Source: DASTBU01 sp035711845
GTDB taxonomy: Bacteria; Acidobacteriota; Vicinamibacteria; Vicinamibacterales; 2-12-FULL-66-21
DNA: 40,296 nt
NCBI GenBank assembly: GCA_035711845.1
Contig: DASTBU010000085.1
Coordinates: 1 to 40,296, forward strand
Direction of reading: 5' to 3'
Shown piece by piece: positions 8,341 to 16,006 of this stretch (its first letter is position 1; every line of letters begins with the position of its first letter). The position numbers and the translations under genes are program-made. Below the pieces are notes generated by a model. The model saw nothing but the letters and a program-made list of their open reading frames with translations. It ran no database searches and was not told where the DNA came from.

Positions 8341-8507
8341 CGAAAGCTCGATTGTCTATGAAGGGAGTGACAGGAGGAAGCCAACGCGGCATGGCTTCTG
8401 CGTGCGTCACTCTACTGTGGGAAGCCGCGGCCGCGCAAGACCCGCGGACAAAGGTACGGATCGCCTGCCTGGTCCGCGGAGGCATCGACGGTCGGGAGGC
8501 GGAGCCC

Positions 8508-9683
8508 CTACCGCGTCGTCGGGATGCGATCTCCGATCCGGCGGCGCCATTCCGCCTCGAATTCTTCCGGGCGGATATCGAGCGTGCTCAATGCTTGATC
8601 GACCGTATGGCCGCTGCCCAGCATCTGCAGGAACAGCGTGAGATTGGGACCGAGACGCTCGATGAGGAGCCGTCCGGCGACGGCGCTTTCTGCATAAGCG
8701 ACCAGCACCATGTCGTTGCCCATCTGATCGAATCCACCGGCGAGCTGATTCAGCGTGAAGCGGCGCCTGGTTCCCCCGAGCGTGGTCGACACCCACGCCT
8801 GATCCTTCGACTCGAGAACGCTGGCCAACCCTTCGTGCACCCAGACGGGCACGCCGCGAGGTGCGAGCGAAGCGATCGCCGCGTGCACGAACTCGTGCAC
8901 CATGACGCGGTCGAGTGCCGCAGGCGTGCGAAGCGCGCCGCCGACCGCCACTCGAATCCTGCCGTCGAATTCGCCCCCGGCCCAGGACGGTGCCCGCGTG
9001 ATGTCCTCGAACTGCCTCTCGGTATAGAGCAACACCGTGATGGCCTCGGTCGGATAGCTGTTCAGGGCTTTCCCGACCTGCCAGTACGCCCGTTCGAGCA
9101 CGCGCGAGACACGATCCGCGACCGGTTGCTGCGCCGTTCCCTCGAAGAGCACGCGGAAGCGCACGTCGACACGCTCGTCGAGGTCCTCGTGCACGGCTGA
9201 TTCGCGCTTCCAGCGGGCAAGTTGGTCGGAACGGAGCCGGTCGTGCGGCGCAAGTGAAACGGCCCGCTCCATCGACCGGATGGCCAGGTCCAGATCACCG
9301 CGCTCGTAAGCGACCTGTGCGAGCAGGGCGGCTGCCTGCACGAAACGTGGCTCGTACTCCAGCGCCTTCTTCAGTGATGAAATGGCAGAATCGAGCCGCC
9401 CGAGGACATACGCCGCATAACCCGCGCCGAAATGCAGCGCCGGGTTGCGCGGGCTGCGGTCGAGCGCCTCACGGAAGATTGCCGCGGCCTTCGACGCGTT
9501 GCCTCGCTCCAGTGCCGCCCACGCTTCCGGAGCCGGCAGCTCCTCCTGCGTGCCCTCGGAATGGCCGGCGACAGCCGGAGCGTGCGTCGCTTCGCCCGCT
9601 GGGAGAAGCGCCACCGTAGAGGCCGCGGGCGCCAGAGCCGTGGCGGTGAACAGCAGCAGAAACGCCGAGGGGTGGATGGCCAT
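8508..9683 (-). CDS. Exported TPR protein with peptidase MA-like gluzincin domain
   Basis: This 391-residue protein starts with a signal peptide (MAIHPSAFLLLFTATALAPAAS). TPR-like helices follow at about residues 55-155 (AWAALERGNASKAAAIFREAL, then ALHFGAGYAAYVLGRLDSAI and the next repeat). The C-terminal half carries a zinc-metallopeptidase motif, HEFVH (His263, Glu264, His267). Glu284 in WVHEGLA is the probable third zinc ligand, as in peptidase MA-like domains. It is likely a periplasmic or surface protein that binds partners through the TPRs and may cleave protein. The substrate is unknown. The ATG at 9683 is the first start and opens the signal peptide. Confidence 0.87.
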   Translation of the reverse strand: MAIHPSAFLLLFTATALAPAASTVALLPAGEATHAPAVAGHSEGTQEELPAPEAWAALERGNASKAAAIFREALDRSPRNPALHFGAGYAAYVLGRLDSAISSLKKALEYEPRFVQAAALLAQVAYERGDLDLAIRSMERAVSLAPHDRLRSDQLARWKRESAVHEDLDERVDVRFRVLFEGTAQQPVADRVSRVLERAYWQVGKALNSYPTEAITVLLYTERQFEDITRAPSWAGGEFDGRIRVAVGGALRTPAALDRVMVHEFVHAAIASLAPRGVPVWVHEGLASVLESKDQAWVSTTLGGTRRRFTLNQLAGGFDQMGNDMVLVAYAESAVAGRLLIERLGPNLTLFLQMLGSGHTVDQALSTLDIRPEEFEAEWRRRIGDRIPTTR

Positions 9684-9999
9684 GCAACCGCGGCCGCAAG
9701 CCCCATGCCCTGCCCCGATCGCTTGTTTCTTGAGGATTCTGACGGCTCGTCAGTCGGCACATTACAGAACTGCCGTCGGAGCCCCGAAACTTGCTGGATC
9801 CACTTTGAGCCGATCGGCGTTTGCAGAGGCGCGGTGACGATCAGCGCGGGACACGGGGACCACGGCGGATCGCTCGCGCGCCGCCCGCATCGAGCTTGCC
9901 GAAGGCCGGCCACGCGACCGCCTCCCCGTGGCCTCGGTGTCCCCGTGACGGCCTACTGGCCTTTTCGTCCGTCCCGGTATACTCGATCCCGGAGGTTGT
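9684..9999. other. Intergenic region between divergent genes; possible promoter
   Basis: No gene is seen. A TATACT hexamer (9978-9983) matches a bacterial -10 element and lies just before the exonuclease gene; no good -35 element is seen. CACGGGGAC near 9850 and a reverse-complementary GTCCCCGTG near 9939 form a widely spaced inverted pair of doubtful meaning. Confidence 0.4.
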
Positions 10000-10866
10000 C
10001 TGGAAGTTCACCTGATCGACGGAACCTACGAGCTGTTCCGTCATTTCTACGCTCTCCCTTCCGCACGCGATCGCGACGGGCGCGAGATTGCCGCGGTTCG
10101 GGGCGTCATCGGCTCGGTCCTCGGCATGATCAACCGCGGCACGACGCACCTCGGGGTTGCGACCGATCACGTCATCGAATCGTTCCGCAACCGTCTCTGG
10201 CCGGGATACAAGACAGGAGAGGGCGTCGACAAGGATCTGCTGGCACAGTTCCCCTTGCTGGAGGAGGCGCTCTCGATGCTCGGCGTGGCGGTCTGGCCGA
10301 TGATCGAGTTCGAGGCCGACGATGCGCTGGCGTCCGCGGCGGAAAAGGCAGCGTCGGACCCGCGTGTAGAGCGGGTGATCATCTGCACGCCGGACAAGGA
10401 TCTGGCGCAGTGCGTGCGAGGGCAGCACGTGGTGCAGCTGAATCGCCGCACCAATACCATCCTGGACGAGGCCGGAATCCTCAAGAAGTTTGGCGTGCCA
10501 CCCGAATCGATTCCCGACTACCTGGCGCTCGTGGGCGATGCGGCCGATGGTTATCCCGGGCTTCAAGGCTGGGGAGCGAAATCAACTGCAGCGGTGATCG
10601 GGCGGTTCCGTCATCTGGAGCAGATTCCCGCGGACTGGCGGAGCTGGGGCGTCAATGCTGCGAATCCCGCCGCGCTCTCCGCGACGCTCGAACGTCAGCG
10701 CGATCTGGCGCTTCTGTTTCGAGACCTCGCGATCTTACGCAGCGGGATTCCTCTTTTCGATTCCGTGGACGACCTGCGCTGGGGCGGACCGAACGATCGC
10801 TTCGCGGAGCTGGCGAAGCGATTCGACGCAGCCGAAAGCGCTGGGCCGCGCACCAGACAAACCTGA
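10000..10866 (+). CDS. Stand-alone 5'-3' exonuclease / flap-endonuclease family protein (CTG start)
   Basis: This 288-residue protein matches the 5' nuclease domain of DNA polymerase I and ExoIX/Xni-type flap endonucleases, without a polymerase domain. Acidic metal ligands are visible: Asp7 in HLIDGTYELF, EADD with Asp107 and Asp108, TPDKD with Asp132 and Asp134, and GDAADGYPG with Asp180 and Asp183. GLQGWGAKSTAAVI is the helix-3-turn-helix DNA-binding element. The first ATG (10126) would delete the first conserved Asp. The conserved frame extends upstream to CTG at 10000, with GGAGG at 9991-9995, and no ATG, GTG or TTG occurs before the in-frame TGA at 9946. It probably acts in RNA-primer removal or repair of branched DNA. 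Confidence 0.88.
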   Translation: MEVHLIDGTYELFRHFYALPSARDRDGREIAAVRGVIGSVLGMINRGTTHLGVATDHVIESFRNRLWPGYKTGEGVDKDLLAQFPLLEEALSMLGVAVWPMIEFEADDALASAAEKAASDPRVERVIICTPDKDLAQCVRGQHVVQLNRRTNTILDEAGILKKFGVPPESIPDYLALVGDAADGYPGLQGWGAKSTAAVIGRFRHLEQIPADWRSWGVNAANPAALSATLERQRDLALLFRDLAILRSGIPLFDSVDDLRWGGPNDRFAELAKRFDAAESAGPRTRQT

Positions 10867-10897
10867 CGGCAGGCCTGCTGGTCCGCGCGCGGCGCGT

Positions 10898-11203
10898 TCA
10901 GGCCGAGCGGCGCTTGAGCTGATCGTTTTCGCTGTTGGCCTCGAGGGTCCGCAGCCGGTTGTCGACCCCGGCCGCGCCCAGCGCGCGGGCGAGGATGTCT
11001 GCCCTGCGGCTGTCCAGCGGAGTCCGCACGACCCCGCTCAGGGTCACGAACCCGTCGTCGACCTCGACGACGATCGTCGGCCGGCGCTTACCGGATCCGC
11101 TCCAGAAAGCCGGATCCTCGTCGATCTTCTCGGCAATCAGTTGCTGAAGCTCATCATCGTCCAGGATGTCGGGCTTTGCCGCTCGCGATCCTCGTGTGGC
11201 CAT
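10898..11203 (-). CDS. Small BON-domain protein
   Basis: This 101-residue protein has a BON domain at about residues 15-90: an LQQLIAEKIDEDP helix, the strands IVVEVDDGFVTLSGVVRTPLDSRRAD, and the closing helix ILARALGAAGVDNRL. BON domains occur in OsmY-like and other envelope proteins and are thought to bind phospholipid or other ligands. This copy has no signal peptide or membrane segment. The ATG at 11203 has AGAGGAC upstream. The gene is convergent with the exonuclease gene, with 31 bases between the stops. Confidence 0.82.
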   Translation of the reverse strand: MATRGSRAAKPDILDDDELQQLIAEKIDEDPAFWSGSGKRRPTIVVEVDDGFVTLSGVVRTPLDSRRADILARALGAAGVDNRLRTLEANSENDQLKRRSA

Positions 11204-11417
11204 GCTGTCCTCTGATGCAAGATCCGGCTTTAGCGGGCCGGTGCCGTTCGCGCTTCTATCTAGGTCAGACGCTCGAAATGGCTTGACGGACCCCGGCTCG
11301 AACCGAAAGCCCTTTTTGTGGTCTGCCCCTGCGGAGTGCGGCCGAACCGTTTCGACCGTAGCCCATTATTCTGCCACGAAACGGGCTCAGCGGTCTAAAT
11401 ATTTGTTGGGCCGGTGT

Positions 11418-12602
11418 TTATCGACGTCCAGAGGGCTTTGCCGCGAGCCGCCAGAACTGCGTCTCGTTGAGCAGGATGATTTTGTGGCCCTTCTCGCGCA
11501 AACGCCTGATTTCCATCAGCTTCAGGCCGGCATCACGCCCTGCCGCCTGCGTCGGATTGGGCCGGCCCCGCACGACGACCGATGTTCGCACCGAGGGACC
11601 GCTGTGGACGAAGGCCCCGGCGCGGCGTGCGGCGCGGGCCGCCTCGTTACGTGTCTTGGTGAGAATGCCCGTAAAGGCGAGGTGGACGCCTTTGAGCGTC
11701 CTGAGGACGCCGGCGCTGAACGGCGCGGGGGGATGCGTGAGAGCGTGGATGAGGTCGTCCGCGCTTTCGTAGCGCTTCCGGCGCTCCCCGATACACCGGT
11801 AAATGATCTCCTTCAGGTGGTCGCTGCAGGGGAGCGTGCGAACGTGCGGCGTGCGGATTCGCGTGCGCGCGTCTCCTCTGATGAGCATGCCAACCAGCTG
11901 GCCCACCTGATACACGTCGTCGCGCGCCTGCCATTTCGGAGCGGCCCCCGCGATGATCTCGCTCGGCGCCGTCAGCGTGTTCATCGTCCGGGCGGTGATC
12001 CCGCGCTGATCGCTCTGCTGCCGCACGATGCCGAAGTCGCCCAGCTTGAGCCGCCGGCCGTCGCAGACGAACACGTTCAGCGGCGTGAGATCGCGGTGGA
12101 GCATCTGCCCGCGATGGAGTTTTCCGAGGACCTGCAGGATGCCCGCGATCTCGCGGCGTGTGGCGCTTTCCGTCCAGCCGCGCCCGTCGCGCTGGAGGAA
12201 CGCGCTGAGATCGCCATGGCGCGCATACTCGATCGCCAGGCAGTAGAGCATCCGTGTGCTCCGCCCGTCCACTTGCGGATGCGGAAAGGCGTCGAACACA
12301 CGAATCGCGCGTGGATGGTCGTCGAGCAGTTGCCCGAAGTACGCCTCGCGCAGCCAGCCGCCGATGTGAGGACTCACCTTGATGCACAGCGTCTCAGGGA
12401 TCGCCGACGATCGGCCGACGCGCGTGGCGAGGTAGACCTGTCCGAAGCCGCCCTGGCCGACGAGCAGCCCGACCCTGTATCCGATCCGGGTTTCCGGGCT
12501 GACGACGAGCTCGTCGTCGGCCACCAGACGGTCTGCCCGTGGCGCAGCGAGATGCCCGTGGGTGGCTGTCCGTGTCGTGGCCTGGAAGTGATGGTTCAAC
12601 AT
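11418..12602 (-). CDS. Serine/threonine protein kinase with C-terminal BRCT-like domain
   Basis: This 394-residue protein has no membrane segment. The kinase domain (about 41-290) holds the glycine loop GQGGFGQV (49-56), Lys75, catalytic HRD (159-161) with Asn166, and DFG (179-181), so it should be active. After a Pro-rich link, residues 303-386 read as a BRCT-like fold: GVHLAFTGIL, TRNEAARAARRAGAFVHSGPS, SVVVRGRP, GLKLMEIRRLREKGHKIILLNETQFWRL with conserved-type Trp384. NAD-dependent DNA ligases carry similar BRCT domains, which often bind DNA ends or phosphopeptides. I infer a cytosolic kinase linked to DNA damage or chromosome state. The gene is divergent from the DUF6483-like gene. The ATG at 12602 is the first start. 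Confidence 0.87.
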   Translation of the reverse strand: MLNHHFQATTRTATHGHLAAPRADRLVADDELVVSPETRIGYRVGLLVGQGGFGQVYLATRVGRSSAIPETLCIKVSPHIGGWLREAYFGQLLDDHPRAIRVFDAFPHPQVDGRSTRMLYCLAIEYARHGDLSAFLQRDGRGWTESATRREIAGILQVLGKLHRGQMLHRDLTPLNVFVCDGRRLKLGDFGIVRQQSDQRGITARTMNTLTAPSEIIAGAAPKWQARDDVYQVGQLVGMLIRGDARTRIRTPHVRTLPCSDHLKEIIYRCIGERRKRYESADDLIHALTHPPAPFSAGVLRTLKGVHLAFTGILTKTRNEAARAARRAGAFVHSGPSVRTSVVVRGRPNPTQAAGRDAGLKLMEIRRLREKGHKIILLNETQFWRLAAKPSGRR

Positions 12603-12766
12603 TCTGCCGGAAGCTGGAGCGCGAGCCGTGGAGGCCGGACGGGTGAACCCTGATCATAGAACCGAACCGATGTGGCTGTCAGCTGTGTGGAGAGCAGAGC
12701 CAGGTCGCCGTCCGCCGTCCGCGCCGAGATCTGACAGCTGAGAGTGAGAGCTGATAGCTTATAGCC

Positions 12767-13198
12767 TTGTATCAACGCGACTACATCCTGCGGCTGATCG
12801 AACGCTTCGGCCGCATGCTGATTGCCCTGCGCAATCGCATCCTGAACCGTGAAGCTGAGCCGGCGCCGGCCCAGGCTGAACTCCACGACATCGCGCGCGA
12901 GGCGGGGCTGGATCTCGACTTCGCACGCCGTCTGGATCCGGAGATGCTGCTGCAGTGGCTCGCGCCGACGGGCGAGGTGGACGAGGCAAAGTTCTGGCTG
13001 CTCGGCGAGCTGCTCTACCTTGCGGGCCTGGAGGCAGAGGGGAGGAGCGAGGCCGACGGCGGAGCCGCCGACTTCTCGCGGTCGCTGGCCGTCTTTTCGC
13101 GGGTGCGCGCCGACTGGCGGCCCCACGCCGATCTGGCCTCGGCGGGCGAACGCAGCCTCGAGCTGACGCGACGGCTGGACGGCCTCCGAAAGCGTTGA
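12767..13198 (+). CDS. DUF6483-like protein of unknown function (TTG start)
   Basis: This 143-residue protein begins YQRDYILRLIERFGRMLIALRNRIL, which resembles the N-terminal signature of DUF6483-type proteins (xDYILRxIExxG). The rest is helical and acidic, with repeat-like helices (AELHDIAREAGLDLDFARRL, KFWLLGELLYLAGLEAE, AVFSRVRADW). No signal peptide or catalytic motif is seen. The only start in front of the conserved block is TTG at 12767, without a clear Shine-Dalgarno sequence. The function is unknown. A probable small-RNA promoter begins 26 bases after the stop. Confidence 0.72.
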   Translation: MYQRDYILRLIERFGRMLIALRNRILNREAEPAPAQAELHDIAREAGLDLDFARRLDPEMLLQWLAPTGEVDEAKFWLLGELLYLAGLEAEGRSEADGGAADFSRSLAVFSRVRADWRPHADLASAGERSLELTRRLDGLRKR

Positions 13199-13223
13199 TG
13201 GTTCAGGGATAGTTCCGGGGGAG

Positions 13224-13252
13224 TTGCGGCCAATACAGTGCTGGTGTATGAA
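13224..13252 (+). promoter_or_regulatory. Candidate promoter of the small RNA
   Basis: TTGCGG (13224-13229) and TATGAA (13247-13252) are 17 bases apart, the ideal sigma-70 spacing. The matches to consensus are partial (3/6 and 4/6). Transcription would begin near 13259. Confidence 0.4.
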
Positions 13253-13258
13253 TGTGCG

Positions 13259-13331
13259 AGCTTCCATCCGCACTACTCCTCCAGGTGCGGATCGTCGGGG
13301 CCCGGCCAGGAAGCCGGGCCCCTTTTTTTTC
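13259..13331 (+). ncRNA. Candidate small RNA with anti-Shine-Dalgarno hairpin loop
   Basis: A transcript of about 73 bases is predicted from the promoter-like elements to the terminator. Its first hairpin has a perfect 8-base stem, ATCCGCAC (13266-13273) with GTGCGGAT (13285-13292). The 11-base loop, TACTCCTCCAG, contains CUCCUCC at 13276-13282 and could pair with GGAGG ribosome binding sites. The second hairpin is a strong intrinsic terminator. A short RNA showing a CCUCC loop and ending in a terminator is the layout of some known regulatory RNAs, such as the CCUCC-loop cuckoo-type RNAs of Alphaproteobacteria. It matches no RNA family I recognise. It could instead be only the 3' untranslated region of the DUF6483-like gene. 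Confidence 0.5.
13297..13331 (+). terminator. Intrinsic (Rho-independent) terminator
   Basis: GGGGCCCGGC (13297-13306), a 6-base loop, and GCCGGGCCCC (13313-13322) form a perfect 10-base stem. Eight T residues follow (13324-13331). This is the clearest intrinsic terminator in the window and acts on plus-strand transcription. Confidence 0.9.
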
Positions 13332-13456
13332 AAGGCTTGAAGTCCTTGTTGGGCTGCCAGCCCTGCGGTATGCAGGTTTGTTCCCTTCGATGTCACTCAG
13401 CGCTTGCAACAGCCGACGCCACCGGTCAGAATCCAGATGGGTTCCACCTCCTTCAG

Positions 13457-13564
13457 ATGGTGATCGTCGTGCCATCCACGTCCAGACAAAGCAGCGTCGA
13501 ATGGGTGCTGCTGGCGCTCTTCATCGCGCTCGTCGGGTTGATCATCTACAGCGGATTGTCATGA
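13457..13564 (+). CDS. Possible 35-residue single-pass membrane protein
   Basis: The frame encodes MVIVVPSTSRQSS, then one convincing membrane helix (VEWVLLALFIALVGLIIYSGL), then a stop. It is a plausible small membrane protein. However, no Shine-Dalgarno sequence precedes the ATG at 13457, and the frame is open further upstream through the terminator, which argues for caution. No family is recognised. Confidence 0.4.
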   Translation: MVIVVPSTSRQSSVEWVLLALFIALVGLIIYSGLS

Positions 13565-13849
13565 GGCAGCCGACCGCGGAAGGGTGAACGCTGAAGCCGG
13601 AAGGGCGTCAGGCGGACTGGGCCGAATGGGGGATGCGGAGAGGCGACTGAGGGGACCCGGAAGGGTGGCGGGCCCCCTCGTCTGACGCTCGCCCGGACGG
13701 GCCAAAACGTCCAGAGGGCGCTGCCGCGTTCTATTTCAGACCCCGTGCCAGCCCGGATTCCGCGAATTCAGCCCTATTTCTTCGTATCGCCCCGCCGATT
13801 GTCTTGCGCCGCGCTGATTTTGTTCGCCCGCATGGTCGACGGCGGCCCG
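13565..13849. other. Intergenic region without a supported gene
   Basis: GAGGGGACCC near 13649 and GGGCCCCCTC near 13670 form an imperfect hairpin without a T-run. The segment CGTCCAGAGGGCGCTGCCGCG (13708-13728) is nearly the same as the 3' end of the kinase-BRCT gene at 11426-11446. Nothing else stands out. Confidence 0.4.
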
Positions 13850-15997
13850 TCAACGCGGGGTCGCGGGCGTCTCGAAAGCCCCGGGAGAGACGACGGTCAC
13901 GTCGAGATCCCTGATCGCCACGTTTCCGGCCACGTCCCCGGCGTAAACGCGGACCCGGTACTCGCCGGGAGCAAGTCTCGTCGTGTCCCAGAAGCCTTCC
14001 GACGATACCCCTCCGCGCATCGTGTTGGTGACGATGTAGAGGAATCGGGTGGTCCGGCGCCCGTAGAAGGGAATACCGCTGCCGCTCGCGTAGACCCGGC
14101 GCGGCGCGGCAGGGTCGGAGCGGAGGCGGTCGAAGCGGATGGTCTCGTGCGGCGTCTCGAATCCCGGCGCAGCCGAGCCGTCCCGGTTCAAAATCTGATA
14201 TGCCAGCGAATACAGCCCGAGCCGACGGCTCGGCCTGTTGCCATCGGCCTGGTCCCAGGCGTCCACGACGATCTGCACTCTTCCCGACACGATAACGCGC
14301 CTGCGGCCGCGGCGGACGACTGGCTGGCCGTTTTCGTCGACGAGCGTGATCCCGCCACGCCTGATCGTTGGCGGCACCGAATCCTCGAAGTGGAGCAGTC
14401 TGAACTGGAGCGGGTTGTGCTCCTCGCCGGGCAAACCGATATTCAGGTGGACGTGATTGAACCGGTTCACGGAGCCAATCACTTCGCCCGTCCTGAACCG
14501 CGAGCCGCGTTTCGCTCGCACTCGCACCAGCTTGCCTTCCTCGTCAAAGGTCGGCACGAATTGAGGTGTGTCGAGCACTGTGTCGGCGCCCGTCCTGCCG
14601 GCGCGGATGTGCACGTACGCCAGAGGCCCGATGCGGAGCCATTCGTTCAGCGTTCCAAACCCGTCCGTGGAGGTGGGATCCGAAACCACTCCGTCGCGAA
14701 CGGCGAGCACCGGCGTGCCTGCCTCGATGCGGATGTCGAGACCGCTGTGAAACCGTTCCGCGCCATCGCCGCGCGCCTCGCCAAGCGTCCCGGCCACCTC
14801 GTGAGGGCCCTCCATCGGGGCCACTGGCCAGAGCAGGGGTTGCCGCCTGAACTCATCGGCGTCGAAGCGCGGCGCGACCAGTGATGAAGCCGGCGGCTGC
14901 AGATCCAGCCGCGCCGGGACGGCCAGGACGCGCACCAGCGCATTCCCGGCATCGGCTACGATCAGTCGGCCGGCGGCCGCCAGCGCGACACCGGTCGGGC
15001 GCCGGAAGAGAGCAGTATGCCCGGTGTCGTCGCGGAAGCCCGGCTCGGAGCCCGCAACCGTGCGGGCCGCACCGCTCGCCGAGATCTCCACGATACGGCC
15101 GCGCTCGTCGGTGACGTACACGTCGCCTTCGGGCCCAGCCGCGATGCCGATTGGCCGCCGCACGCCGTCGGGAAACGGCTCCGGCACTGTGGCCACCACA
15201 CCGGCCGTGTCGATCCGGCGCACGAGGTCGTTGCCGGTGTCCGCCACGTGAACCGTGCCGCCCTCGTCGATCGCCACGCCGCAGGGTGTGTCGAACCGGG
15301 CGAGCGCTCCCACCCCGTCGAGCAGGCCCGGCTCGGCGGATCCCGCAAGCGTGCTGACCGTGCCGTCGGGCTCGATCGCGCGAATCCGGTCGTTGTAGGT
15401 GTCGGCGACGATGATGCGCCCTGTGCGGTCCGCCGCCAGGCCAATGGGACCGTTGAAGCGGGCCTGATGGCCCGGGCCGTCCTTGTACCCGGCGATGCCG
15501 TCCCCCGCCACGGTCGAGACGTGGCCGTCCGGCGTGATGCGTCTGATGGCGTTGTTCGCGGTGTCGGCCACGTAGAGCGTTCCGTTCGCATCGAGGGTCA
15601 GGCCCGACGGCGTGTCGAACCGCGCCGCCGCGCCGAAACCGTCGGTGAAACCACGGACGCCGCCGGCGATGGTCGACACGAACCCGTCGGAGCCGATTCG
15701 GCGGATCCTGTTGGAGTCGCCCGCGTCGGCCACGAACACGGTGCCGTCAGGGGCGACTGCCACGCCGAAGGGATCCGCGAAGCGGGCGCGCCATGCCGTG
15801 CCGTCCCGATAGCCGGTTGTGCCGTCGCCCGCAATCACCCGTGCGGTGCCAACCCAGCCTGGCTCGATCTCCGGCGCCGGCGATCGGGCGAGCCACCACC
15901 AGCCCGCGGCCGTTGCCGCGAGGACGAGGACGGCCATCCCCATGAGGCCAACTCGCCACGAGCGGCGCGGCGGCCCGGGCGCATCTCCTGATGTCAC
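13850..15997 (-). CDS. Membrane-anchored NHL beta-propeller fused to an M23-type peptidase domain
   Basis: This 715-residue protein has an N-terminal membrane anchor (about 16-37). Some six NHL-type propeller repeats follow at about 50-355, with recurring GVAVAPDGTVFVADAGDSNRIRRI-like blocks alternating with VSTIAGG. An M23/LytM-like domain follows at about 380-530. Its zinc ligands are all present: His417 and Asp421 in HSGLD, and HVH at 515-517. The last 180 residues look like a beta-sandwich ending in PGEYRVRVYAGDVAGNVA. An M23 domain suggests cell-wall or peptide cleavage outside the membrane, steered by the propeller. It starts at GTG 15997 with GGAG just upstream, 9 bases after the aldo/keto reductase stop, so the two are probably cotranscribed. 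Confidence 0.85.
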   Translation of the reverse strand: MTSGDAPGPPRRSWRVGLMGMAVLVLAATAAGWWWLARSPAPEIEPGWVGTARVIAGDGTTGYRDGTAWRARFADPFGVAVAPDGTVFVADAGDSNRIRRIGSDGFVSTIAGGVRGFTDGFGAAARFDTPSGLTLDANGTLYVADTANNAIRRITPDGHVSTVAGDGIAGYKDGPGHQARFNGPIGLAADRTGRIIVADTYNDRIRAIEPDGTVSTLAGSAEPGLLDGVGALARFDTPCGVAIDEGGTVHVADTGNDLVRRIDTAGVVATVPEPFPDGVRRPIGIAAGPEGDVYVTDERGRIVEISASGAARTVAGSEPGFRDDTGHTALFRRPTGVALAAAGRLIVADAGNALVRVLAVPARLDLQPPASSLVAPRFDADEFRRQPLLWPVAPMEGPHEVAGTLGEARGDGAERFHSGLDIRIEAGTPVLAVRDGVVSDPTSTDGFGTLNEWLRIGPLAYVHIRAGRTGADTVLDTPQFVPTFDEEGKLVRVRAKRGSRFRTGEVIGSVNRFNHVHLNIGLPGEEHNPLQFRLLHFEDSVPPTIRRGGITLVDENGQPVVRRGRRRVIVSGRVQIVVDAWDQADGNRPSRRLGLYSLAYQILNRDGSAAPGFETPHETIRFDRLRSDPAAPRRVYASGSGIPFYGRRTTRFLYIVTNTMRGGVSSEGFWDTTRLAPGEYRVRVYAGDVAGNVAIRDLDVTVVSPGAFETPATPR

Positions 15998-16006
15998 GTC
16001 TCCAGC

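Noticed and set aside
12660..12766. CTGTCAG/CTGACAG inverted pairs before the DUF6483-like gene
   Set aside because: The matches are only 7 bases and embedded in low-complexity AGCTGA-type sequence; probably decayed repeats.
13259..13331. Small RNA as 4.5S/SRP RNA or tRNA
   Set aside because: The SRP core (GGUCAGG...GGAAGG AAGCAG-like) and the tRNA TYC/anticodon elements are absent.
13708..13728. Near-copy of the 3' end of the kinase-BRCT gene (11426-11446)
   Set aside because: The match is about 19 of 21 bases without extension either way; too short to call a duplication.
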